NCBI GenBank assembly: GCA_002794775.1
Contig: NBAY01000011.1
Span: 806,001 to 870,000 of the forward strand
DNA: 64,000 bases
Reading direction: 5' to 3'
Source of the DNA: Porodaedalea pini
Lineage: Eukaryota; Basidiomycota; Agaricomycetes; Hymenochaetales; Hymenochaetaceae
Below the pieces are notes generated by a model. That model had not been told where the DNA came from. It was given only the letters and a program-made list of their open reading frames with translations, and made no database searches. A program made the translations under genes and the position numbers. Shown in pieces: positions 22,672 through 35,147 of the stretch (positions within the stretch are counted from its first letter, which is position 1; the number at the start of each line of letters is the position of its first letter).

Positions 22672-22700
22672 AGCTTGTCGAGTTTAACTTTCCTCTACCT
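22672..22700. repeat. Right terminal inverted repeat of the MITE
   Basis: 29 bp, identical to the reverse complement of 22079-22107. Its inner end extends into a short palindrome (CGACAAGCTTGTCG-type, around 22671-22684). Followed by TA at 22701-22702. Confidence 0.92.
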
Positions 22701-22702
22701 TA

Positions 22703-23130
22703 GTACTGGCAGAAGCCCCTTTTGCTTCTCGATAGTCGGAAAGGAGACGTGCAGTGCAAACTAAGTTTATACCTAAAAATAATAACTGCTCCGAGATAGG
22801 CAGGAGGCGACTAGCACTTGAGGCGGACTGACGCGTTTGACCGTGCCTCTCGGTAACCTTACTTCCATGCACATGCATTCATTCCGCCGCCCGGAACCAA
22901 TGCATTAATATTTATAACTGCTCGCGCGGGCAAGATGAGCGCCGGATTATGGGCGGCCTTCTCTCTCGGGCTCGGACCCCACCACTCTTATCTTCTAACC
23001 ACCAACATCGAACTTGAATAGCCTGCGTACTCTCGGATCTGTTTTAGCCCAGACGAAGGCTGCTCCCTGCGAGCAAGGGTGTTCCACTCGGGAACGCACG
23101 CGGCTCCGAGTCGGCTCCCGGAAGCAAACC
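22703..23130. other. Flank between MITE and GPCR gene
   Basis: 428 bp with no gene seen; it should hold the GPCR promoter and leader. A TTAATATTTATAA stretch near 22905-22917 could serve as an AT-rich core element. Confidence 0.4.
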
Positions 23131-24873
23131 ATGTCTGAAGACAAGTGCACTACTGTCGACGATGTGAGGACGTGTCTGTCGAGAGGGCAGAGCATAGGAG
23201 CAGCTGTGAATTCATTGATACCCAGTACAAAGTGCGCATACTGAGATAGCTCTCATACCTAGCTGAACGCCGAGTCTGGCCTGATTTCGCTCACGAGTCT
23301 TTGTGTTCTCCTCATACTTATCATTGTAAGCATGGTTCCATTCAAGATGCACGAGCTTTCTTGATAACTTTCTTTCAGCGGAATGTCTATTGGAACTCGA
23401 AGAGACCTCCTGACGAGCGAAGGAGCCTGGTGCAAGAACCTGCAGACGTGCTTATGGTTCGCATAATGCTATAATATCTCATTTTTATTTTTTATTTACT
23501 TATAAATTGGGACAGGTCTCTCTGTTCACTGCGGATCTCCTCCAAGGGATTGGGGCAGCGATGAATATCAGATGGGCGGGCCTCGGATATGTCGAGACAG
23601 GGAGATTCTGCACCGCGCAAGGTGCCCCAATTCGATCTGTCCGTCCTGTTGCCTTTCATACTCATGATTGCCGCGCATATAGGGTCCATACAGCAGCTCG
23701 GCGAGACCTCCGTGGCGATGAGCAACCTGGTAAGCCCACGATCTCGATTTTGAAATGCCACCGAGTTTGACATCAACAACGATGTGTACCTATCTGTCGT
23801 CCTAGAGCATCGCCCTGCAGACGTTCATCGCCGTCTGTTTCCGCAAGTTCGTGCACAGCAGGAGACCCGCCGTCGCTGTCGTCATTTTCATATGGCTGTT
23901 CGTCATCCTCTTCGTGGCCATTGGTGCCGGGGTAAACGGAGGTCCGGAGTATTATGCCCCGACTCCGGTGCGTTCTTTCAAGTCATGTAGATTGATTATC
24001 AATTACATACTGATCCTCGGATGACTTAGTATTGGTGTTGGATCGACGCTTCGTTTCCTCAGGAACGCATCTTCGGAGAATATCTCTGGCTCTGGCTCGC
24101 TTTGTTTGTCTCTGTTCTTGTTTAGTGCGTCTCTCCTCGCATTACCGTCCGTATTTTCAGCTCACGCATATCCTCAGTGTTCCTCTATTTCTCTGGGGTA
24201 ACGGGTATATGAGCGTCGACAAGACGCAGTGGTGGAATATCAGCTTCCGCCTCCGACCGCGAGCTCTGTCGGAAGAAGCGAATGCTCGCGACAGGCCGCC
24301 TTCCTTATCTTTAGCTATTCTTGGGTGAGCAAATTATCTTGTCACATATGTAAAAATATGATGCAAACCATAGTAAACGTCGAACATGGTAGATATCCCG
24401 TTCTCTACTCTATAATCATCCTTCCCTTGACTGTATGTCGCTGGATCTCCTTCTCCAATCCGTCCGGCACCCCGTCTGCGGCAACCTACGCCGTCATCTT
24501 CCTCTTCGGACTCTCCGGCGCAGCAAACGTCACCCTCCTCCTCTGCACGCGCCCGAACCTCCTCCTGTTTGATTCCGAGCCCGTGTCGCGGGATGCTGGC
24601 CAGCCGGACATTGAGCCCGGTCCCAGTGCCGCGTCGAATGCCGGCACGCGCGGGCGCGGACGACCTGGCCGCCGCCGCCTGCACGAGAAGGGGCGTATGG
24701 TGACGCCCTCGCGCTCGTCGTCGCGCGGTTCACACACATGGGCGGCGTCACAGGAATTCGGAGACGATTTTCAATTGGGCGTTACGGGGTATAATGCGAG
24801 TGCATACCCCGAGCTTGAGGCCCAACATGCGCGCGACTCCGAGAGTACATCTCAGCCTTCGTCGACTCCATAA
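23131..24873 (+). CDS. Fungal G-protein-coupled receptor (Git3/cAMP-receptor-like)
   Basis: Nine exons (23131-23205, 23263-23325, 23379-23456, 23516-23621, 23683-23729, 23806-23967, 24030-24124, 24178-24324, 24393-24873) give 1254 nt, 417 residues. Hydrophobic segments are spaced as seven helices: LISLTSLCVLLILII, VSLFTADLLQGIGAAMNIRW, QLGETSVAMSNLSIALQTFI, VVIFIWLFVILFVAIGAG, EYLWLWLALFVSVLVYVPLF, YPVLYSIIILPLTVCRW and YAVIFLFGLSGAANVTLLLC. The motif YWCWIDASFPQERIFGEYLW before helix 5 is characteristic of this agaricomycete receptor group. A 130-residue Ser/Arg-rich cytoplasmic tail follows. Relatives sense glucose or other nutrients through G-alpha/cAMP signalling; the ligand here is unknown. 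The open frame from 24229 is a shadow of exon 8 in the wrong phase. Confidence 0.87.
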
Positions 24874-25011
24874 TTACCATGTAGATCTTGGATATTTCTA
24901 TGCGTGTTCTAATTTCACCGTCCATCGTTTTCTGCTCAATATCCGACGATGCCTCTAAGTTGCTTGTTTTGAAAGTTGAACCAACTTTTGTTATATCTCG
25001 AAGAGTATGAA

Positions 25012-28000
25012 TCACGTAAACATAGCGGCCTCGCCCTGCCAGTTGTTGCTGGTGTTCGTCATCGGGCCCACAGAATCGAGACCGAAGTCAAAAGGAGGAG
25101 AGTCGGAGAAGCCCGACTGCTGCATGAAGACGCGCCACGCCTCCGTGCTAACCGTCTCGTCCAAAAATACATCGGGCAGGGCTGTCCCAGGAAGTCCGTC
25201 GTGGGACAGTACAGGGGGGAGATTTGAAGATGCATGTGTCGACGGCGTGGAAGACAAACTCGGTACTGATGTGGATGGTCCAGAGAAGGCGTTTAGCCAC
25301 TGGAACTGGTCTTTGTGATGCTGCTGATCAGCAGTCGGATGTGGTTGCTGCGTATCGACCGCGGTTCCCTGTATCTGCTCCAGCTCTGCTAACCACGGGT
25401 ACAACTCGTGTAGTTGCGAGGCATTTGCATTCTGAACGCCATTGGCGTCCAACAAAGGATGATCCGGCATCTCCTCTATGAAGACACTCTGGCCAGATTG
25501 GGTCACATTGACGTTCTCCAAGAAATGTGCGCCTATATTCGACTCAGTGCTAGGGTTGGCACTAAGGAAATCTGTAGGAGTGGATGAGTTATTTGTGTCT
25601 GATGGTGGGGTATCGCCAGGGGACGCCGTAGCGGTATGAACACGCGATGCAGGCGCACTGCGTTGTTCGACAACCCGCGTAGTCCCGCGCAAGATAAGTA
25701 GCTCTTCATTGACAGCGTCACCTTCACTCCGGATTGTCGGAACTCTCGCGAGTTGCTCGGCCGCATCAGTAGAAGCAGGCCGATGTACACGTGGTTTATG
25801 CAAGATACGGACAGCTCTTTCGCGTATTCGTCGAAGGAGTGGCTGAAGACAAAAGATAACATTATCGGGAGCAGGGGGGGTAGAGGAGAGATGACATTAG
25901 CTAGACGCGACATCAGAACTGAAAAAAGAACGCACGAGCCCGTGTTTTGCTACTCTATGTTCAGAAAACCTCTCAAAAAGAGAGATAGTGTACTCGAGCT
26001 CGACGAATGCCGAGGTAGCAAAGTTGATTGTAGAGCCCAGGGAAGCAACCGCGCCCACAATGACCTGAAAACCTCATGAGCCTGAATTGTCATAGTTCAA
26101 AGGAGAAGAGATCGAAGTGTACCCCACAAGAGAGACATAGCGACCAGATTTCCCATACGCGTAAGACTGTAAGGTACATGTAGTTTATACTCTCACGGCA
26201 GATGCGCAATATGGCGGATGCACTACGGTACGTCGCGAGGAACGACGCTGCGAAGGGACTATACATCGGGTTGTCCGGATAATCGAGAATCGCGCGCGCG
26301 AAGAAATTGCGATGGATATACATCAACGATTCTTCCTTATCCCAAGCCGTGATCAAAGGATGAAGTCGGCGGAACTCTGAGTCCACTCCTAGGTCATCTC
26401 CATCCGGCTGATGGCGTAGCACAAACGGGTGCACAGCGAAATCTCGAATTCTGCGGTCCAGCTCGAGGACGTCGCGGTACTTTAGCGGACGGGCTGAACA
26501 GACCTTCTCGCAAACGTCCGTCAAGACAGAGCGCAAGAAACGGTATCGCCACTGCCACACTGAGCCAAAAGCAAATGGATATGAGAGGCCGTAGTTTGCT
26601 TATTAAAAAAAAGTGAAGGATCACGCACCACTCTCGATCACCTCGCCATCTTCTCCCAGGGTAGCATAGCGGTCATTCGGGAACTCGCAGTCAACCACAT
26701 TTGGCCTAAAGGTCGACGGGCGGCCAGTATGAAGGCTCTAGCATTTCATTGCCATCAGGCATAGAAAAAAGGCGGTACGCGAAGACGTACTTTCCACGTG
26801 TCTATCAAGTAGATCTCCCAAAAGACTTTTCTTCGTCGGTCAACCAACTTCTGCTCAAGTCCCCAGCGAGAAGGGTCCCGATCTGTGGTCAATGATATAC
26901 ATATCTGAGAGACAAGAGACCAGCAGAAAAGAATCAGCTTACGAAGGCCAATCTAGACGGCCTTAAGTCAACGTGAAACAAGCTTCTCCAGAAAATAAGG
27001 TGACTCACACTCGCCGCCATGCTACTTCCAACCATCGCTAGTTTCCACGCATCCTCCTGATTCGACTTCCGACCGCAATAAACATCATATGACCCCAATA
27101 GGAACAACGTCTGTACGCCTGACAGGCTTGCGCCGTGCATAACGCTCTTCACGCACAGCGCCACCTTCGCTAGTGTGTGATATTGCTCCGCCTCGTCGTT
27201 GATCGGGCTCTGCGTTAGATCGCCGACCGAGCCGCATGCAAGCACGATGAAGAGTAGCGCGAGGTCGTGTGCGTGCTCCCCGCGGACAAGTGCAGGGAAA
27301 ATTGGCCGCCGACGGGGGTAGAAGAGCGGGACGATCTCGGAGACGACGTGCGAGCGCTCGATGGGTGCGACGAACCACGAGAGGTTCGAGAAGAAAGCTT
27401 CGTAGAGGGCTGTCGCACGGTCGAATGGCGGGAGGTAGGTGACGAGCTGGGCGAGGAGGCTGTCATCATCCTGAGAGAGGTACAAAGGTGCGAATGGAAA
27501 TGATTTGCTTGTTTGGATGAGCTCGGAGGGTAGTGAGCGTGAGGAGGCAGTTATTGAGGGATGAGAAGGAGCACTGGTTTCGAGAGCTTCCTAGATACAC
27601 AGTCGGCGACACCTCTTGAACTGTACTAAGAATTAACACACCATTAAGAAGACACTCTATGGCATACTAATCAGCTTTAGAAACATAAAATAAATGAGGT
27701 ACGGTACCTCTGAAGCCGCAGGACCAAGATACCGCATTGTCCTCCCCTCATCAATGGTTAGCGTCCCAAATGCACTCAGTAGGTGATCACTCTCTTCCTC
27801 CTCCTGATAGTATTCGTCCGAGTCATCATCAACGCACTGCTTTATGGCCAGCATCTCGTCGGTAAGAAGCGGATGGGGCGGCACACCCCCGGACCCGCTG
27901 TACGACCCGCTCTCCAAGTGCAGCGCATCCTCGAGCGCACGAATGCGCTCGCTCAGCACTGCAAGCTTGCGTTTTGTTCGCTGGGAGTCGGACGAGGGCC

Positions 28001-28451
28001 CAGCTACGACAAGGCGCGAGTTTTGACTGCTGTTTGCACCAGCACCTGCGGGTATGTTAGTATTGGAGAGCAGAACGAGTCGGGATGTCGTTTACCCAAC
28101 GGACAGAGCGAGCCGGCTCCTCGTCGTACGCACGAGGAGCATGGAATCTAATCAGCAACAATTTGTCTCAGCTTCACACTTCGTCAACCCAGAAAGAAAC
28201 GCCCTGTGTCCTACCTTCTTGTCGCATTTCAATTTTAGCCTGTGGGATTCGTCAGATTCTTATGTGTTAGGTGGCGAAAGCGTGCTTTCGTATACGCACC
28301 TTCTGCAATCCCAGCACGAGATTTCGCCAGACATGCGCTTGAGCTCGAGCTCGCGGTCGCGCACCTTGCGCAACTCCTCCGACCCCACTCCCGTTCCCGC
28401 TCCTGCCCCCGCCCCCGTACCTTTCCCCTTCTTCGTGGTTGTTGGCGGCAT
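25012..28451 (-). CDS. Zn2Cys6 fungal-specific transcription factor
   Basis: A many-exon gene ending at 25012. The N-terminal exon reads MPPTTTKKGKGTGAGAGAGT (an in-frame ATG at 28475 adds eight residues). The binuclear zinc cluster is spliced from three exons: CWDCRRLKLKCDKK, IPCSSCVRRGAGSLC, with spacing C-x2-C-x6-C-x5-C-x2-C-x8-C. A linker follows (SERIRALEDALHLESG) with coiled-coil character. The fungal_trans regulatory domain is recognisable in AFFSNLSWFVAPIERSHV, ALLFIVLACGSVGDLTQSP, DAWKLAMVGSSMAAS, GLHRDPSRWGLEQK, RRKVFWEIYLIDTWK. The C-terminal 260 residues are acidic and Ser/Thr-rich, a plausible activation region. The target genes are unknown. It converges on the GPCR gene with only 138 bp between stops. 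Confidence 0.85.
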
Positions 28452-31400
28452 ATTGGGTCGTCGTATGGGACCCACCAGCTAAAGCAAGCCTTTTAATTCT
28501 GCATGTGCACCGTGCGCAGTGATGGCGCAGTAGAAATGTTGGGTTCAAGCGGGCGGTGGCTACGCATAACTTCGGCCCGAGCACAATGACGATCGACCGC
28601 CAATATTAATCCAGATTCCAAACCCAAACAAAGATTATTGAAAGAATATTAATAACTTTCACTTTGGACAGTTCCTGCCACTCGTGCCTTCCGCTTCTTC
28701 TGGTCCTGGATGAGCAAAAAACAACTTTTCGCCGTTGTGAGAAAATATTAATAGAACTTAGAAGGGAGAAAGTTCGTCGTATAAAATATTTTTAGTTTTC
28801 TTTCTTTCTTGTAACTCATGTCATTGCAATTGACAAATTTACTGTGTTTTTCACAAGTAATGACAGTCAGAAAACGAAAGGAATGTTTCACGGGTGGTCG
28901 CGGCTTCAAAGCGAGATCAGGTGAGGCCGTTGTTCCGACCATTCTGGCACCAATGGACCAATCACAGGCCTGAAAAGGCTGACCAACATAAATTGTAAAT
29001 CGAGTTGACGTCAGAAACTCAATAACTGCCCTGAAGGTCAAGGATCAAGAAGCATTCCGACCTGGAATCTAACTCTGTCGCCGACATCAACAGACTCGAC
29101 CGCTGCACGCCCAGCGCTATGAGCATATATATTATCACAGATATATATTCTAATAATTCTACCTAGTTTGACCACGTTCAAGCCGGCGTGCCAAGTTGCA
29201 GAAAACCATCCCCTTCGATACATAATAACCACGAAGGTTTGCTGCGGCACTCAGGCTGGCATAGCTCTCAAAGTCTTCCTGCACCGCTTATGCCGCGACT
29301 ACCGGTAAGGCGCCTTGCTGCGCCGGCGTCCTCCCACTTCCTGTGCTCGCTGGAAGTGGTTTCCACCATTCGTTATTTGCGCAGTGATAGGAGAGACTCG
29401 GAGATAGACTGCGGAAAGAACCCGTGCCAGCAAAAGAATAGGCAAAGGGATGGTAAGGAAAGAGGCTGCGGCAGGGAGTCTGACTTTTCTAGTGTGATGG
29501 TGGCACTACAGCGGCACGAGATCAAACAAGCTAGCGGAGTCCTCCTCGGGTGCAACACTTCCCAGAATCCAGTACGTTGCGTAGCGTCCTCCCCGCGTAA
29601 TATGGTCTCTTACCGCTGACAGCCTCTTCTATGAATTGTCAATAGTCTGTATATCCTTGGAGCTCGACTTCTGTGATTACCTCAAATACGCGAAGAAGGA
29701 AAGGCAGTTACAGTACTTTGAATGAAAGAATGTGTTGAGTCATACTTATCCTGTTTTGCCTACTTGTTTGGGGAAGTTGAAAACTGTGGAGGTGATAGAA
29801 CTCTTATTACTGCAGATAGGTTTGATTAGATTGCCAGCAGTTATCAGTCCAGGCTATATCTATAAGAGTTCAGTGACACCGCTTCATTCAAATGTCAATT
29901 TTGATTCGTGTCTGACGCCGGCTTGTTGTAATTTGAGCCTGCGCGTGCCGCGCGCGAGTCCAAACATGTTGTAGATTCCATTCATTGCGCAGCATTATGG
30001 AGGGTGCGAGCTGATAGAAGCTTTGAAACTCCTACTTTTGAATTTCCGCTAGGGTTCCGCACGGCACCGTATCGTATGTTACCTCCCGCGATGAAATATA
30101 CGCGCATATCCGTATTAGATGACTCTTATAAGTCATTAATACGGCATCGCTGATTTCTGTCATTGAAACCTGGAGACGTCTGATGTAAGTTTTAGAACAC
30201 CTAATTGAATAGTGAAAGCAAGCAATATTAATGTAACTTACCAAGGTGTAATATGATTTCGTATCGAAAATATACCCTATACGGCATGTAGGCTGCGCTG
30301 CGGAGCCCTAGTTTCCACTCACTCGACGACTCGCAAGGTAGTGTCTATATCGCATCAGACTCGACCTCCATACTCACCGTGCCTCCACTATCGGATGAGT
30401 ATTGACCACTCGCGACAAATATGCGGCAGCCGTGCGCCGACTCTCGCTACGGTCGCATGAAAGAAAAATCAGTGGAATAATCCGCATTTTAGGGTCGGCA
30501 GCGATGATCGAAATGTGATCGCCTGTTAGCCGGTACGGATCCGAGAGGACGCCCATGGGCATGTGTTCGTCGGGGGCGCTTGTTACGAGAGTATTAGTAG
30601 AAACTGGATCTGAGAGACCGGATGGACGGAGGATGGGAAGGTGCGAGAGCCTAAGCGCTACGTGATTTATATGATATTTCATATGTACATGAAGATGATA
30701 GGGGGTTGGATGCGATGAAGCCTGTAGAATTGAAGAGAGCTTTACGATTGGAGTTTCTTCGAGATACGAAGCCGAGCAAGAAGACCTGGGGATGCGCGGT
30801 GCCTTGGATCTCGAAGACATGCATCCGACCAACGTCGATGTCCAAGTCAAGTGTGCATAAAGCACGTAGAGCTGATAATGCGAAACCGGGACTGCTGTCG
30901 GCTTTCCGCTATGCTCGGAAGCCAAGTAGACTGGAACATGCGGGTTTCATGGAAGGCATGCCCTTTCCAAACTTGTTCGGTATCCATTGAATTCAACGGG
31001 GGTGCGCCCGCTACCGTCTCGCACTCGCAGTCGCAGTGTTCGCCTTCCCAGCGCCGGTCTATTTTTGGGAGCTGCAGATTCGCCGTAAGAGGATGAAATG
31101 TTTAGCAGCAAAAAGGCCTTTTATCGATGTGACAAGAGAGCTAGCGCGCTGAACTAATATGAGTCCTTATTTTCCAATTCTGGTTGGCGACGGAGGCCAA
31201 GCGATCAGATGCTGTCAGCGTTACGGGCTTCGAAGATTTGCATCTCGATTCTTGCGCCCTGGCCGCAAACGTCCACCTCTTCTCCGCCCTCTTCACCTAA
31301 AGAAGCTGCAGAAATGTCTCAAAAGACAACGACAGAATGTGCACATCAAGCGCTTGCCTTTATCGGCCAAAATCACATCTGTCTATCCGGATTACTTCAT

Positions 31401-31655
31401 GATGCTACCCTTCATTCGGAGATATTCGCTTACGTTTTCCATTGCGGTTACGGTTCTCCCTTTCGGCGCACCTTGACCGCCACACTACGCCGATAATTCA
31501 TTAAAATAAATATGCGACACTCAGTTCGCCCCGGTTCCTATTGCCACACTTCACCGTCCTCTCTCGCCTCCCACCCTCTTCGTATCGACCTCGTCGACGG
31601 TCCACTCTGTCCTTTCCCCCTCCATTGACGCTGTATTCTGCAGCGCACACTATCT
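28452..31655. other. Gene-poor 3.2-kb stretch
   Basis: It separates the Zn2Cys6 gene (-) from the glyoxal oxidase gene (+). AT-rich parts (28600-28850, 29100-29160) alternate with ordinary sequence. Apart from one 183-codon orphan frame (30374-30925), only short frames of no recognisable content are present, such as 29188-29619 and 31159-31476. No LTR, TIR or tandem array was found by eye; an old, diverged transposon cannot be excluded. Confidence 0.45.
30374..30925 (-). CDS. Orphan open frame, 183 codons, doubtful
   Basis: The longest frame in the 28.5-31.6 kb gap. It contains no recognisable domain, has no obvious splice partners, and its composition (many Ser, His, Arg, Thr) is undistinguished. 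I list it because it is the only candidate gene in this stretch; it may well be chance. Confidence 0.2.
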   Translation of the reverse strand: MASEHSGKPTAVPVSHYQLYVLYAHLTWTSTLVGCMSSRSKAPRIPRSSCSASYLEETPIVKLSSILQASSHPTPYHLHVHMKYHINHVALRLSHLPILRPSGLSDPVSTNTLVTSAPDEHMPMGVLSDPYRLTGDHISIIAADPKMRIIPLIFLSCDRSESRRTAAAYLSRVVNTHPIVEAR

Positions 31656-34298
31656 ATGGTCTTCTCTAATGCCCGCGCGAGCGGCTCCTCACTTGTCGCG
31701 TGCCTCGTCGCCGCAAATGCCGCATGGGCACAGTCTGCCACCCAGTCTGCCCCTGGCCAGCCACAACGCTCCGGTACCCCTGGCACATTTGACATTGTTG
31801 GCAATTCGATCGTCAGCGCACAGCAGGTATGCGTGCTCCCTCAAAAGCGCTCAGCATGAAACCTGCGACTGAGCACCGCTTTATGTGTAGTTGTTCCTCG
31901 GTACTCTGAACAAAGTGTATATCGTCGACAAAGTCGAGAATAATCCTACACAAATTAACGGACACCCGGCCTGGGCTTCTGGTGCGTTCTCACGAATGGC
32001 CCTTCGTATTGACTGGCTTTGCCGACCTTGTCTGGTTAGAATACTCAATCGACGATGACAAGGGGAGGGCAATGGACATAGTCACGAACTCCTTTTGCGC
32101 GGTATGTCACCATTTCATATTTCATTCCGTTGCACGACCTGACTGGTGACTGTTCAGGCAGGAAACGTTCTGGGCAATGGGACGTGGGTCAACGCCGGAG
32201 GGAATCAGGCTGTGTCCTGGGGAGGTACGTTCTTAGCCTGCTCTCATGCCGCAATGCCCCCACTCATCCCTCTGTCTACTTTGCAGGTGTACAGGCGAAC
32301 AGCCAAACCGGTGGGCCTCCATACGACGATCCCGATGGTGGACAGTCTATTCGGTGCGTAATAGATTTTAGGTCTAGTCGCTCTGTCTAGCTTTGCTCAT
32401 TCAGATTTACTCGTTCTATTTTGCATTTTCTGTACTTTGCGTATCATGGTTAGTCTCCTTGATCCTTGTGATGACGAGAGCTGCAACTGGGTCGTCCATG
32501 GGGATAATGCTATGACGACACGGAGATGGTACCCTTCGCTGTAAGTTTGTGTTGTTCCATAGTCTTGATGAAATCTGATCCCGCTTGTATGCGTCTTAGC
32601 GAAACCCTAGAGGATGGCAGCATGTTCATCGTAAGCCCTATTTCCCTGGAGGCATTTTTAGAGACTTAGTCTGACTCGGGAATGTCTTTTCTGTATGGAC
32701 TTAGATCGGAGGCGACAAGATGGGCGGCTACGTCAACAGCGAAAGCAACAACAACCCGACGTACGAGTTTTTCCCCTCGCGCGGAGACCCTATCACCACG
32801 GACATCCTCACGACGACGCTCCCTGCGAACTTATACCCGATCACATTCCTCTTGCCGTCAGGGAATCTGCTCATCCAGCTGAATTGGGCGACGTGTGAGT
32901 TTATCCGGTAGTTTTTTTTTGTTGAAATGGATGGCTGATGTGCGCGCGTCGGCGCTAGATCTCTTGGATTATAATACGCAAAAGGAGACTGCTTTGGATG
33001 ATATTCCAGGTTTGTTTATATTTCTCTGTTGGATGATCTATTTACGGGGTATGGAGTCTTACAACTTGATTTTGATAGATGCGGTAAGGACATATCCGGC
33101 GAGCGCCGGAACGGCAATGCTTCCGCTTACCCCAGCGAACAACTGGACCGCAACCGTGTTGTTCTGCGGTGGTACGCAGCTCCAACCGGATCAGTGGACG
33201 ACCAACTGGAATATCGCCGCGTATCCTGCTTCTGACTCCTGTGTTAAGCTTACGCCAGATCAGTCGGGATCGTATACTCAGGAAGACCCCCTTCCGGAGG
33301 GACGAAGCATGACGAGCATGGTCTTACTCCCCACAGGCAAGATACTCACGTTCAACGGCGCGGGGACCGGTACCGCCGGCTACGGGAACGACTCATGGGC
33401 GATCGGGCAGTCTTATGCGGACCACCCCGTCATGACGCCAGCGTTCTACGATCCGAGCGCAGCGGCGGGCTCGCGCTGGTCGAAAGACGGGCTCTCAGCG
33501 AGCACGGTCCCGCGCATGTATCACTCTTCTGCGACGCTCCTGCCTGACGGGTCCGTGCTCATCTCGGGCTCAAACCCGAATGCGGACTATACGGTCGGAC
33601 AGGGTGTGACATATCCGACGGAGTACCGAGTTGAGCGCTTCTACCCGTCGTACTTTAATAAGCAGCGCCCACAGCCGCAAGGCCTGCCCACGACGCTTGC
33701 ATATGGCGGCGCGTATTTCAATGTGACGCTATCGAAGGACGATCTTGGGGGGACGGCGAGCAACGTGAAGAACACGACGGTGGTTGTTATTCGCACGGGC
33801 TTCTCGACGCATGCGCTCAGCATGGGTCAGCGGTTGCTGCAGCTGGAGAACACGTACACGGGCAACAGCGATGGGAGCGCGGTACTGCACGTCAGCCAGA
33901 TGCCGCCGAATCCCGCAGTCTTCGCGCCTGGACCTGCTCGTATGTCTTCTGTCTCTTGTTAATACACTGACTATTGTAGTGATTCTGATGCATCATTCGT
34001 TACGATCTATTTCAGTGCTGTTCGTCGTTGTCGACGGTGTTCCCTCTGTCGGTGTGCAGGTAATGGTTGGCTCGGGCCAGATTGAGACGCAGAAGACGAC
34101 CGCGGCGGTGGCGCTGCCGACGGCCAGTCTTCAGACGACGTCGTCTAGCGACACAGAGCCAGCACGGGTGCGGCTCCGACCGCGAGAAGTAACGGTGCCG
34201 TGTCCTCCATGTATTTCACCGGATTTGGTTCTGACAGACTCTCTTTATTGCTCTGGGTGGCACCCGCACTGGTTTTGTGCCTTTGTTCGTTGCCATGA
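31656..34298 (+). CDS. Glyoxal oxidase (AA5_1 copper radical oxidase)
   Basis: About eleven exons. A signal peptide (ARASGSSLVACLVAANAAWA) starts the protein. Radical-copper site residues of the family are visible: the thioether cysteine in DIVTNSFCAAGNVLGNGTWV, the cross-linked tyrosine in TRRWYPSLETLEDGSMFIIG, the Tyr-His pair in VPRMYHSSATLLPDGSVLIS, and the last histidine in GFSTHALSMGQRLLQLE. The enzyme oxidises simple aldehydes such as glyoxal to acids with release of H2O2, which feeds extracellular peroxidases in white-rot fungi. Near 34150-34172 the frame breaks: the reading that runs on gives an Arg/Pro tail, whereas the frame two bases over gives GAVSSMYFTGFGSDRLSLLL and a hydrophobic end at 34298, a normal GPI-anchor signal. 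One missing base (for instance in the GGG at 34166-34168) would explain this. Frames reading through introns (from 32895) are artefacts. Confidence 0.88.
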
Positions 34299-35147
34299 AC
34301 TCTCTTGCAGACTATTCAGCTTGAACTATATCTCTTGGACTATCGACACTGTTGACAAGGACTATCTTCTAATTATCTTCACCTCAACTATTTCTTTGCT
34401 AACCCTGTTTCTTTCCACTTTCATATCTCCTCTTATTTAGGACGCTTTGTGTTTCTACTTCTGACGCTTCTCGGTTTCTTTTCCTTTTCTTTCAACACAG
34501 ACATACCCTTTCTGATACACTTCTCTTGATCATGTCGTACCTATAATGCCCGCCCGGACCTGTTTTGTTCTTCACTTAGAGACAATAGGTTACGTTGATT
34601 AAAGTATAGTAAAGTAGCTTGGCTCCGTATAGCGCATTGTCTGTCTGTCTGTATTCTGTCTTTACTACGAGTTGCTATGTCGCCCGACCATGATGTCTTC
34701 GTACCACGTAAATGCAAAGCTTTTTGACCACTTATTTTGGGTAGTAACTTGGGACTTTCTTTGCATTTGCAGGCTCCAGACTTTCGAGCAACAGATTTGA
34801 AGCCACTTTACATCCGCGTGGGAGTTGAACGGGACTTGTCGATAAAATAAGCCTTTTTGAGATCTCTCGAAAATAGGGATTATTAATATTACGGGTCTTC
34901 ATTTCTTGGGGTCGAAGCGGGACTCGGAGCTCAGTACTAGTGACTCGGACATTTCAATTTATTTATTCGAGTTTGACTCGACGAACGTCTCGGACTCGGA
35001 CACGCGACGCGTCATGCACGTGCGCAGCACCCTTAATTTCTATTTTTAGCTAGCTCGAAGCCACCCCCACAAACGCGTAACGCATACACTAGTACTGCCT
35101 CCGGCCTGCGCGCAGGCTTCACTCCCCTCCACTCTCAACTGAGCCTC
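34299..35147. other. Intergenic, no gene seen
   Basis: 849 bp between two plus-strand genes: the 3' flank of the glyoxal oxidase and the promoter of the kinase. An AT-rich stretch (34845-34975) lies in the middle. Confidence 0.45.

Larger units (their letters stand above)
22079..22700. mobile_element. MITE, 622 bp, 29-bp perfect TIRs, TA target duplication
   Basis: The two ends, 22079-22107 and 22672-22700, are exact reverse complements over 29 bp, beginning AGGTAGAGGAAAG. Each is flanked by TA (22077-22078 and 22701-22702), the target duplication of Tc1/mariner-IS630 transposons. The interior is AT-rich and has no open frame of note, so the element is non-autonomous and would need a transposase from elsewhere. 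Perfect terminal repeats suggest recent insertion. It sits between the 3' end of AFG1 and the promoter of the GPCR. A tRNA-like A-box word (near 22459-22477) lies inside but no B box follows. Confidence 0.9.

Noticed and set aside
24229..24392. GPCR frame starting at 24229
   Set aside because: The upstream frame WWNISFRLRPRALSEEANA followed by an intron at 24325-24392 keeps the receptor continuous; the other frame needs a one-base shift.
23131..28451. Metabolite gene cluster led by the Zn2Cys6 factors
   Set aside because: No synthase, transporter set or tailoring enzymes are grouped around either factor; the neighbours are housekeeping or signalling genes.
29188..29619. Plus-strand frame of 143 codons
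   Set aside because: No recognisable protein features; overlaps an equally meaningless minus-strand frame.
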